Below are positions 7,380 to 12,950 of a DNA stretch of 12,950 nt, piece by piece. The translations under genes and the position numbers were made by a program. The DNA is from Chloroflexota bacterium (GTDB taxonomy: Bacteria > Chloroflexota > Anaerolineae > J102): NCBI GenBank assembly GCA_003353825.1, contig PIVW01000127.1:1-12950 (forward strand), written 5' to 3'. Within the stretch, counting starts at the first letter, position 1. Each line of letters opens with the position of its first letter. The notes beneath the pieces are model-generated. The model was not told the DNA's origin. It did no database searches and worked only from the letters and a program-made list of their open reading frames with translations.

Positions 7380-7520
7380 TTTTTTTGGTGGCGATGATCT
7401 GGGGGGAAGTTGCAAATGGCGACGGACGTTCGATGATCGATGATCGAGAATTTCACTCAAAAATGCTGGGCCATCGTCTGTCGAACTGTAACAAGACCGC
7501 TGGATTTGATACGACTTTGG

Positions 7521-8126
7521 CTAAGTTGGTTGATCGCGTTGGCTGTTCCAAAATCCGAGCAAAAGCAAATCCAACACGCCGAGTGGCGTCAGTCGCTCCC
7601 AAAGCGATTGATTCGCTTCGAGTTCTGTTAAGAAGCGTTGGTTCCGCCAATCAGACAAACCTCTGCCCAATAGGAGCAACCCGAAGAAAAAAATGGGGAT
7701 CCACTGCCAAGCGCCGATGCCAAAACGTATTACAAAATAATCGACTGGCAATACCAGCCAAGCCGACAACCAAATCCAGTGCTCCTGGAGCAGATACGCA
7801 ATTAAGTGTGTTCGAAATGCGAACAACAGTGGAAATAGAGCCAGATACAGCCAACCGATAACGAACAGAACTCTGGCCGCCACCTGAAATTGCGGCAGAT
7901 CGACACGCCATCTTAACAAGCTTAGTACCAGGACCAACAAGAGAATGAAGATAGCGCCTATAAGACCAGCAGCGCGCATACGATGCGAGAATTGCCTAAC
8001 GGCCCGGCGTCTACGATATGCGCGCTCTTCTCGTTGAGTCGTCAGTCGAGTTCCGAGATCATCGCCCGGGAATCGCATCAGGATTCGCTGGATGTAACGC
8101 TCAATGTTGCCAGGCATCGTATACAC
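7521..8126 (-). CDS. Polytopic membrane protein of unknown function
   Basis: This is a 201-residue protein of no family I recognise. A strongly basic N-terminal cytoplasmic segment (residues 1-50, with RREERAYRRRR-like character) is followed by four predicted membrane helices at about 52-71, 85-104, 108-130 and 139-155. A final hydrophobic stretch at 181-193 precedes a short polar tail. The basic N-terminus places it inside by the positive-inside rule. The longest frame starts at a GTG (8126); an ATG at 8117 (MPGNIERY) is as likely. Both lie inside the end of the phosphatase gene, which stops at 8101, so the two genes overlap by 17-26 nt and are probably translationally coupled. This is the main clue that it works with the phosphatase. 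Neither start has a visible RBS. Confidence 0.8.
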   Translation of the reverse strand: MYTMPGNIERYIQRILMRFPGDDLGTRLTTQREERAYRRRRAVRQFSHRMRAAGLIGAIFILLLVLVLSLLRWRVDLPQFQVAARVLFVIGWLYLALFPLLFAFRTHLIAYLLQEHWIWLSAWLVLPVDYFVIRFGIGAWQWIPIFFFGLLLLGRGLSDWRNQRFLTELEANQSLWERLTPLGVLDLLLLGFWNSQRDQPT

Positions 8127-8826
8127 GTGATGCGATCGGCAGGCTGATATTCATACGGCGCACGTTATCGATATCGAGACCGACGACACGAAATGCCACG
8201 ACTGTGAGATCGTCGGTAGGGCGTCCTTCCTCCATCTGTAGCGCATGCGCCAAAAGGTTGTCGGCGAACGCTTTGGCACTGAGGGTTAGAGGATAGCTCT
8301 CAACGGTTTCCAGGACATTGTTCAATTGTCTGCGCCGCTCGCCGGCATTCCACACACCGTCACTGAAGGTGATGGCAACGACCCCTGGCCGTAATGGCAA
8401 TTCAGCGATCTGTGGCCTTGTTCGGGCATATATCCCCACTGCCTTGGCTGGATCATCGAGTAGCTGCCAATGGCTGTTCTGGTAGAGCAGAACGGGGGCA
8501 TGGGTATTACGAGATATCACTAACGTGCCAGTTTCGAGATCAGCGGAGAGAATGACCAGTTCGGCGCTAACCTGCCCACGCCGATGTGTGCGCAGATAAT
8601 CATGTGCCGCACGCGCGGCGGCGCCATCTCGAACACCTTCAGCAAGCAATGATATCGCCTTCCTCGCCACAAGATTGCTGATCACTTTTGCAGATTTACC
8701 ACTACGTTGACCATCAACAAGTACAACAGAGATCCCCCCATGAGGCCGCTCTATTGTTTCTACAGTATCGCCCGATTCACTGGTGGCATATTTGTGTATT
8801 TTTGCTATGGCGATCTGCACTTCCAT
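8101..8826 (-). CDS. SpoIIE/PP2C-like (PPM) Ser/Thr-type protein phosphatase
   Basis: The 241-residue cytoplasmic protein is a single PPM catalytic domain without a sensor or receiver domain. Recognisable parts are the first metal-binding block SESGDTVE (16-23, Asp20), HGGISVVLVDGQRSGKSAK (29-47, Asp38), and a long helix ARKAISLLAEGVRDGAAARA (54-73). Next come the SAELVILSADLETGTL strands (87-102), TFSDGVWNAG (153-162, Asp156) and RPTDDLTVVAFRV (202-214, Asp205/206). These acids would bind the two manganese or magnesium ions. At the second motif the usual glycine-histidine of DGHG or SGHG is replaced by Gln39-Arg40, which I recall as usual for the Chloroflexi form. It starts 9 nt after the stop of the 504-residue membrane protein gene and overlaps the next one, so it is in an operon. 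Its target is unknown; no kinase or anti-sigma partner lies in the window. Confidence 0.85.
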   Translation of the reverse strand: MEVQIAIAKIHKYATSESGDTVETIERPHGGISVVLVDGQRSGKSAKVISNLVARKAISLLAEGVRDGAAARAAHDYLRTHRRGQVSAELVILSADLETGTLVISRNTHAPVLLYQNSHWQLLDDPAKAVGIYARTRPQIAELPLRPGVVAITFSDGVWNAGERRRQLNNVLETVESYPLTLSAKAFADNLLAHALQMEEGRPTDDLTVVAFRVVGLDIDNVRRMNISLPIASRVYDAWQH

Positions 8827-8835
8827 GATCTCACG

Positions 8836-10350
8836 TTAAGGCTGTTCCACTGTAATGGGCACAGAAATGGTATAGGAGGGATCTTCCCTTGACCTACCAT
8901 GAAGACTAACAGAACCGCTTTCACCTGATGTAGCGTCACCGGGTAAAGAGAACTTGACGGTTACTCCCACACTTGTCCCAGATTGAAGATCAGGCGTCGT
9001 TTTGCTTGAACCACAATCACCATTGATACACATCTCTACACCCCAGTCATTAGGCAATTCTACACTATCGAAACTGAGAGCAAGCGAGTCGCTTACACTG
9101 CTCGAGTTGGTAAAGGTGATGGTCACCTCCGGGTCCGTTCCACTCGAACTGCTGGGAGATGCGCTCCATAGGATGTTAAAGGGTGTGGCCGTGAATGTGG
9201 GAAGGACGGTGCTCGTTGGTGTGACGGTTGGCGTCAACGTTGCTGTAGGCGTCGGGGTTTTGGAAGGGGTTGTTGTAAGTGTGGGCGAAGGTGTGGCTGT
9301 GGGCCATGGCGTCCAGGTCGCACTCGGCGATGCCGTGGGCGACGGTGATCCTTTGATGACTGAAAGTGTCTGCGTCTTTTTGGTGGTTCGGCCACGTAGA
9401 TCAACCACAGAAAGGGCGTAGGCTGTGGTCTTAATCGGACACTCTTCGCTACTGCCAACGCCTGCGACCGCTTTGCCCTCGTAGTACACTTCTTTTGCAT
9501 TCTTCACGTTCCAGCGGATGATCGAGCATTCCCCTTCTGCAATCCTGGTTTTAGATGCAGTGAAGCTAATGGAAACGGGGACAGTCGTAAATGTACGCGA
9601 GGGTGTTATGCGGGGGGTGGCAGTTACACGGCGCGTCGCTGTCGGTTGTGGACGACGGGTGGGTGTTGCGCGCTTTGTCGGAGTGGACACTAAGGTCGGC
9701 GTTAGCGCTGAGCCGGGGGTTGGTGCGATTACGATGGGTGTATCGGTGGCCACGCCAGGTATAGGGGTAACCGTCGGCAAAACGGTTGGGATGGCGTCAC
9801 TGGCCAGGGTCGGGGTGTTAGAAGGTACTGGAATGACGACGATCACGCCTGAAAGCGTTGGTGTTGGTGTAAGTGAGACGACTACCACGGCGACCGGTGT
9901 CGCTGTCTGCGGCAGGGCTGTCGTGACTAACGCTCGTAAGCTGAAATACCCGGCAAAAGCACCCACGCACAGCAATATGCCTACAAGCATTCCTCCTAAA
10001 ATTACAGCCATCGACCAATCACGACCAGATGCCGGTTGAACGGGTGTTGCGATGGCTACATAGGTGGGCGTCTGCTGGATAAGGGGCTGAACTTGAGCAG
10101 TTGCAGGCGGAGGGTAAGCTGCAGGCAGGGGCGCCGTCTCTATAGTGGGTTCAGGCTGTGGCGGACCATGGACCGCCATATAGCGAGGGCAACTGCTACA
10201 TTGGCCGCCGAGACAAAAGACCGATTGCTCAGATAGCTGAATCGATTCGCGCGCGACCGTCGCGTAGCATCGATTCTCGAAACTCGCGTAATTCAGGTGC
10301 GCTTCGGGGTCATCCAATAGCCCTAGATAGAGACAAACGGAGGTGGTCAT
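8836..10350 (-). CDS. Single-pass membrane protein with Cys-rich N-terminus, Thr/Pro-rich linkers and Ig-like domain
   Basis: The 504-residue protein begins with a Cys-rich module of about 57 residues: CLYLGLLDDPEAH (6-18), C28, and CLGGQCSSCPRY (46-57). It probably binds a metal or forms disulfides, and I associate it with Chloroflexi. A Pro/Gln-rich linker (61-108) leads to one membrane helix at 112-140. After it come a Thr/Pro-rich spacer (147-256), an Ig-like beta domain (257-334, with IIRWNVKNAKEVYYEG and TTAYALSVVD), a second Thr/Pro spacer (335-392) and a C-terminal beta-domain (393-504) with one Cys pair (C441, C446). The Cys module would be cytoplasmic and the Ig-like and C-terminal parts outside. 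It is the first gene of the phosphatase operon, which suggests it is the envelope-facing sensor or effector; this is inference. The ATG at 10350 is seven bases from the -10 box, with no RBS. Confidence 0.85.
   Translation of the reverse strand: MTTSVCLYLGLLDDPEAHLNYASFENRCYATVARESIQLSEQSVFCLGGQCSSCPRYMAVHGPPQPEPTIETAPLPAAYPPPATAQVQPLIQQTPTYVAIATPVQPASGRDWSMAVILGGMLVGILLCVGAFAGYFSLRALVTTALPQTATPVAVVVVSLTPTPTLSGVIVVIPVPSNTPTLASDAIPTVLPTVTPIPGVATDTPIVIAPTPGSALTPTLVSTPTKRATPTRRPQPTATRRVTATPRITPSRTFTTVPVSISFTASKTRIAEGECSIIRWNVKNAKEVYYEGKAVAGVGSSEECPIKTTAYALSVVDLRGRTTKKTQTLSVIKGSPSPTASPSATWTPWPTATPSPTLTTTPSKTPTPTATLTPTVTPTSTVLPTFTATPFNILWSASPSSSSGTDPEVTITFTNSSSVSDSLALSFDSVELPNDWGVEMCINGDCGSSKTTPDLQSGTSVGVTVKFSLPGDATSGESGSVSLHGRSREDPSYTISVPITVEQP
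9181..9348 (-). repeat. Low-complexity Thr-Pro coding repeat, second linker
   Basis: These bases code for residues 335-390 of the 504-residue protein, rich in TPT, SPT and ATPT units. The plus strand is strongly G/T-biased, which makes Val-Gly-rich shadow frames on the opposite strand. It is a flexible, possibly glycosylated extracellular spacer. Confidence 0.7.
9583..9912 (-). repeat. Low-complexity Thr-Pro coding repeat, first linker
   Basis: These bases code for residues 147-256 of the 504-residue protein. They are less regular than the second linker, with TPTPT, PTVLPTVTP and TPTRRPQPTATRR units, the last ones basic. The segment lies directly outside the membrane helix and would hold the Ig-like domain away from the membrane. 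Confidence 0.65.
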
Positions 10351-10357
10351 TTTGGCG

Positions 10358-10386
10358 ATTATAGGTTAGAAAACAGGTGCAGACAA
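10358..10386 (-). promoter_or_regulatory. Promoter of the phosphatase operon, probably giving a leaderless mRNA
   Basis: The minus strand has TTGTCT (10381-10386; 4 of 6 matches to TTGACA), a 17-bp spacer and a perfect TATAAT (10358-10363). Only seven bases (CGCCAAA) separate the -10 box from the ATG at 10350, so transcription should start at or next to the A of ATG. The absence of an RBS fits leaderless translation. Confidence 0.65.
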
Positions 10387-10429
10387 ACCAATGAGCGATC
10401 CCGATAGGCAGATAGAGCAATATTCTTGT

Positions 10430-11923
10430 CTAAGGTACCCCTTCTCGCCGTGCTTGCATAAGTTGCCTGACATAAGCGAGCGCGTTCTCTCTGTCTGCAA
10501 TCATACCCAAAGCTTGAGCCTCGCGCAACTGCTCGAGCAACTCACCGATGATTGGGCCAGGCTGTAATGCTAAGGCTGCCATTAATTCCCTACCATCGAG
10601 AAGGGACTTGGGCACGGGACCGTGGTCGTCATCCAAAAACTCAGGCGCCATCAAACTCAGCACAAGGTCCATATGCGTTTCCAGTTGATCGGGTGTTAAC
10701 GTGGGTCCATAGGTGGCCAGATAGTCTGCCATGTGCAGCAGTATAACACCTGTGGCTACGTCGCCGAGATCACGATTAAACCGGTAGATACTGCGGCGGC
10801 TGGGTGGGAGACCTGTGCGGCTTAGGCTTAAGGGACGCATATGCCCTGCACATACATTGTGGACAAATGTCATCTCATTGGTTGCGCAGCGGTACCGGTC
10901 CATCCAGGCATCTGTGAGATGAGCGCTGGCGTGTTCGTGGCCAAGAAAGCGAGTGCGGCCATCGGCTTCAACGCTTCGCACAGCAGGTTTGCCCCAGTCG
11001 TGAGCGAGAGCTGAAAATCGAAGCCACAGCCAACGAGGTCGATTTTGAACGATTTCATGGCACAGATACGCATCCAGTTGCGCCTGGAAGGGACCCAATT
11101 TGTCGAGAAGTATCGCCTCTGCGACATCAGCAGGCGTGACATCTTTACGCAGTAATCTGTCGATTCGTGCCATCGCACGTAACGCCACCAGGGAATGTTC
11201 ATAGCCATTGTCAACATGCGGCGGTGATTGGGCCATATCGTACAGAGTTACCAACGACGGAAACAACTGTTGCTGGATTCCCCACGAGTGCATGTGCAAG
11301 AAAGCAAAGTGTGGATCGGGCAGAGCAAATAGTTTGAACAACTCGTCTCGTTGGCGCTCAGAGCTGACACTTGCGAGGCCGGAGGAGGCTTGCCGTACGA
11401 GTGTATCCAACCCTGCGGCAGGGTGCAGGTGAAATGTGTAGAGAAACCGTATGGCCCTGAGTATACGGATCGAATCCTGAATCAGGGAGCTTGTGCCACA
11501 TGTGCGAAGTAAGCGCTGATCAAGATCGCTTCGCCCACCTAAGGGATCGTATGGCTCTCCGTTCGGAAGTAAAGCAATGGCATTGAGCGTAAAATCTCGC
11601 GCCGCCAGATCTGCATCAAGGCTGCCGTCTCGAGTGAGTGCTACATCAATACTCAATGTTTCCTTACTCGACCAGCGCCATACAACTCGCCCAATTTGCC
11701 GTGCTTCGTCCAGCGGATAATATGCCCCACCCAGTGTATTCGCCAATCGTCGGGCTGTGGTCAGTGCATTGGCCGGTAATACATAATCCAAATCCTTCAC
11801 CCGTCGATCAAGCACTAGATCTCGTATCGCACCACCAACCAACACGCTTTCAGGCGCGATCGCCAATAGTGTGTGATGCGCCTTGAGGGCGTGCGGTTGG
11901 TTGTGTAAGCGGGAGGATAGCAT
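10430..11923 (-). CDS. cca: CCA-adding enzyme/poly(A) polymerase-family tRNA nucleotidyltransferase with HD domain
   Basis: This class II nucleotidyltransferase builds or repairs the 3'-CCA end of tRNA from CTP and ATP, or adds poly(A); sequence alone does not separate the two. With the ATG at 11923 it has 497 residues. The head has VGGAIRDLVLDR (28-39) and the catalytic pair DLD (44-46). The RNA-binding/neck region has ARDFTLNAIA (108-117), DPLGGRSDLDQR (126-137) and QDSIRILRAIRFLYTF (149-164). An HD-type phosphohydrolase domain follows, with His243, HD at 308-309 (ALAHDWGKP) and HEH at 329-331. The frame remains open to a GTG at 11980, which would add 19 residues. That part is translated from a REP-like repeat and no RBS precedes the GTG, so I reject it. 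The ATG leaves about 28 residues before GGAIRD, the usual spacing. A GGAG lies 14 nt upstream, which is long. Confidence 0.88.
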   Translation of the reverse strand: MLSSRLHNQPHALKAHHTLLAIAPESVLVGGAIRDLVLDRRVKDLDYVLPANALTTARRLANTLGGAYYPLDEARQIGRVVWRWSSKETLSIDVALTRDGSLDADLAARDFTLNAIALLPNGEPYDPLGGRSDLDQRLLRTCGTSSLIQDSIRILRAIRFLYTFHLHPAAGLDTLVRQASSGLASVSSERQRDELFKLFALPDPHFAFLHMHSWGIQQQLFPSLVTLYDMAQSPPHVDNGYEHSLVALRAMARIDRLLRKDVTPADVAEAILLDKLGPFQAQLDAYLCHEIVQNRPRWLWLRFSALAHDWGKPAVRSVEADGRTRFLGHEHASAHLTDAWMDRYRCATNEMTFVHNVCAGHMRPLSLSRTGLPPSRRSIYRFNRDLGDVATGVILLHMADYLATYGPTLTPDQLETHMDLVLSLMAPEFLDDDHGPVPKSLLDGRELMAALALQPGPIIGELLEQLREAQALGMIADRENALAYVRQLMQARREGVP

Positions 11924-11966
11924 TGGAATTGCGAATTCTCCACCGGACACTTCTATCAACCGTCTT

Positions 11967-12001
11967 TCCTTCGATTTCACTCAGGACATGTCTGAGCGGG
12001 T
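11967..12001 (+). repeat. REP-like repeat, copy 1
   Basis: It contains CCTTCGATTTCACTCAGG, then ACATGTCTGAGCGGGT. The reverse complement of 12146-12182 aligns with it through TTCGA, TTC, CTCAGG, CA.G, TCTGA and CGGGT blocks. The style (Ser-Glu-like CTTCGA...CTCAGGRCA...TCTGARCGGG) resembles short intergenic repeats found in many environmental genomes. Confidence 0.55.
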
Positions 12002-12145
12002 TTTCGAAGCCGGCATACATCAAAAAAAGACACGGATTTTGGTGCTGAAACATCGTTCATGAGGCCGACTTTAGCGAAGAATCTGGCGATTCACGTGCCG
12101 CGAGACCCTTCACTGGTGTTTCGTGATCATGTGAGTTGTGTGCTT

Positions 12146-12182
12146 GACCCGTTCAGAGCCTGCCCTGAGGAACTCGAAGGGG
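12146..12182 (-). repeat. REP-like repeat, copy 2
   Basis: The reverse complement reads CCCCTTCGAGTTCCTCAGGG followed by CAGGCTCTGAACGGGTC. It is a diverged partner of 11967-12001 in inverted orientation, with about 150 bases between the copies. Confidence 0.55.
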
Positions 12183-12252
12183 TGACACTATAGAAAAGTG
12201 TTTGGTAGTGAAATTGCGAAGTGAGTTATGCTCGCTTGGGCGGCCAATCCTG

Positions 12253-12300
12253 GGCTACTGGCCTACCTATCTACTGGTCTACGCATTTACTTGTCTACTT
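12253..12300 (-). repeat. Six degenerate 8-bp tandem repeats (GTAG octamers)
   Basis: Read on the minus strand from 12300, six in-phase octamers follow each other: AAGTAGAC, AAGTAAAT, GCGTAGAC, CAGTAGAT, AGGTAGGC and CAGTAGCC. The consensus is MRGTAGRY. The first unit contains the TAG stop of the small gene 12295-12516, so the array forms its immediate 3' end. It resembles the short tandemly repeated sequences known from cyanobacteria, with unit length eight here. Confidence 0.7.
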
Positions 12301-12516
12301 ATTATCAAAAACATCTTCAGTCGCATCGATGCTGAGGATGGTCGGAGGCCGTTGGTGGCGGGCGATTTTGGCGCGTGCAAACGTTGCATCGACGCTATCT
12401 CCGACCGCAACGATCTGGCCCTCCACCAGGGCGATATAACGGCCGCTGTAAGGTTCTAGATCGAGTTCGAGGTACTTGGGCTGTGTGGAGCGTATTGTCA
12501 TCGTCTGAATTGTCAT
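12295..12516 (-). CDS. Small DUF5678-like protein
   Basis: This 73-residue protein has a core EPYSGRYIALVEGQIVAVGD (21-40), then SVDATFARAKIARHQRPPTI (41-60), and an acidic end. The pattern Y.G.YIAL..G.IVAVG...A...AK....PP.I resembles DUF5678-type proteins: single-domain, soluble, function unknown, common in cyanobacteria and Chloroflexi. The name is from memory and uncertain. The ATG at 12516 lies in a 15-bp tandem duplication that also creates a second in-frame ATG at 12501. Either could be used, and only a distant AAGG (12527-12530 region) might be an RBS. A plausible promoter lies about 20 bases upstream. The gene stands alone between repeat-rich non-coding regions. Confidence 0.65.
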   Translation of the reverse strand: MTIQTMTIRSTQPKYLELDLEPYSGRYIALVEGQIVAVGDSVDATFARAKIARHQRPPTILSIDATEDVFDNK

Positions 12517-12523
12517 CGTCTGA
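12494..12523 (-). repeat. Perfect 15-bp tandem duplication across the start codon of the DUF5678-like gene
   Basis: The plus strand has ATTGTCATCGTCTGA at 12494-12508 and again at 12509-12523, with no mismatch. On the coding strand it repeats TCAGACGATGACAAT, so it gives two in-frame ATGs and the peptide MTIQTMTIRS. Being five codons long, it does not shift the frame. Confidence 0.8.
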
Positions 12524-12536
12524 AATGTACCTTACT

Positions 12537-12565
12537 ATCATGTTCCGATACTGGAATTATGTCAA
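12537..12565 (-). promoter_or_regulatory. Candidate promoter of the DUF5678-like gene
   Basis: The minus strand shows a perfect TTGACA (12560-12565), a 17-bp spacer and CATGAT (12537-12542; 4 of 6 matches to TATAAT). The predicted start near 12530 would leave a leader of about 14-30 nt, depending on which ATG is used. Confidence 0.45.
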
Positions 12566-12950
12566 TTTTACAGGCGGCGGTATCTGAACAGGTTTTGTCG
12601 GGTGCAGTGCCGAGCGTTTTACAGGCGATAAGATTAACCGAATACAGGATAATAACGGCCATACTTCAGTGTATTGCACTTTCATGGATATGAGCAATAT
12701 TCATGCGTAAGTACTGCTGCCTGCCCAACAGGGCTTGATTTTCTCAGCGCAGGCTTGGAACAATTGCTACAATACCTTCGCCATTTTGAGGGAATATGCC
12801 TAAATTGCAGCCTACAATACCTTCAGCGTGACAAATTCAAATAATTTATGATTTTCTCAGGATTCCTCCTGAATTTCCTTGAATTTCGCTGTTTAGGGGT
12901 GTGGCGCACTCGTATTTATGCTTCCCAGTGCTCCAATCTCAGCAAATATC
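12566..12950. other. Gene-free right end with interleaved short direct repeats
   Basis: No frame here looks coding on either strand. It holds TGATTTTCTCAG at 12736-12747 and 12849-12860. Nested between them is CTACAATACCTTC at 12767-12779 and 12812-12824. CAGGATTCCTCCTG (12859-12872) is a small inverted repeat, followed by GAATTTC twice. A TGCGTAAGTACTG block near 12704 may be a repeat remnant. It could be the regulatory or decayed region of a gene beyond the window. Confidence 0.45.

Larger units (their letters stand above)
11924..12294. other. Repeat-bearing intergenic region upstream of the CCA-type gene
   Basis: This stretch contains two REP-like copies (11967-12001 and 12146-12182) in opposite orientation and most of the octamer array. 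A GAATT-CGC-AATTC dyad sits close to the ATG of the CCA-type gene. No convincing promoter was recognised. A 44-codon frame at 12059-12193 (+) ends inside a repeat copy and is not called as a gene. Confidence 0.5.

Noticed and set aside
7380..7460. TTG-initiated N-terminal extension of the P-loop gene
   Set aside because: Ser/Pro/Arg-rich, no RBS, and it crosses a CGATGAT tandem repeat; the family should begin with the strand before the Walker A motif.
9002..9421. Plus-strand frame coding a Val-Gly-rich protein opposite the Thr/Pro linker
   Set aside because: It is the antisense of Thr-Pro codons (ACN CCN read back as GGN GTN); its low-complexity composition is fully explained by the minus-strand gene.
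9518..10039. Second Val-Gly-rich plus-strand frame
   Set aside because: Same cause: the shadow of the first Thr/Pro linker and the membrane segment of the 504-residue protein.
12059..12193. 44-codon plus-strand frame beginning MRPTLAKNLAIHV
   Set aside because: Its last third is translated from the REP-like copy at 12146-12182, and no RBS or family similarity is seen.
12253..12300. CRISPR array
   Set aside because: The repeat unit is 8 bp with no spacers, so it is a tandem repeat and not a CRISPR.
12202..12459. Plus-strand frame overlapping the octamer array and the DUF5678-like gene
   Set aside because: Its N-terminal part reads through the octamer repeats and the rest is antisense to the more plausible minus-strand gene.

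Overview
The window looks like a piece of a Chloroflexi-type (Anaerolineae/Ardenticatenia/Chloroflexia-like) chromosome of roughly 50 % GC. Three things suggest this. The 504-residue membrane protein starts with a Cys-rich N-terminal module (C6, C28, C46, C51, C54) of a kind I associate with Chloroflexi. The stand-alone SpoIIE/PP2C-like phosphatase matches the form I recall from that phylum. The surface protein combines VCBS/FG-GAP-like repeats with BACON-like domains. The phylum call is inference from remembered family patterns; no search was run. No tRNA, rRNA, CRISPR array or intact transposon was seen.

Layout. Positions 1-600 (+ strand) hold the 3' end of an unrecognised ORF and the C-terminal third of a Sir2-type deacetylase, which has lost its NAD- and zinc-binding parts and runs into a 45-nt perfect-arm hairpin. 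Everything that follows is on the minus strand. From 629 to 3986 there is a secreted or membrane-anchored VCBS/BACON protein with its own extended -10 promoter, preceded by a zinc-dependent MDR alcohol dehydrogenase-like enzyme. From 4290 to 6717 is the secD-secF pair, read from a near-consensus TTGACA-N18-TATAAT promoter. This locus is bracketed by two copies of an approximately 80-bp double-hairpin repeat in opposite orientation. From 7020 to 10350 there is a probable four-gene operon: the Cys-module/TM/Thr-Pro-rich/Ig-like protein, the PPM phosphatase, a polytopic membrane protein whose start overlaps the phosphatase gene, and a small P-loop protein. Its promoter sits so close to the first ATG that the mRNA is probably leaderless. 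From 10430 to about 11923 is a CCA-adding enzyme/poly(A) polymerase-family protein with an HD domain. From 11924 to 12950 the sequence is mostly non-coding and repeat-rich, with two divergent REP-like copies, an octamer tandem repeat and short direct repeats. It contains one small DUF5678-like gene (12295-12516).

Functionally, secD/secF is the housekeeping protein-export drive and the CCA-type enzyme is tRNA 3'-end maturation. The phosphatase operon looks like a signalling unit: an envelope protein with an extracytoplasmic Ig-like domain, a cytoplasmic Ser/Thr-type phosphatase and a small nucleotide-binding protein. That link comes from gene order only. The most unusual sequence-level signals are the inverted repeats around secDF, the hairpin fused to the sirtuin remnant, the REP element that supplies a false upstream start for the CCA gene, and the octamer array at the end of the DUF5678-like gene.
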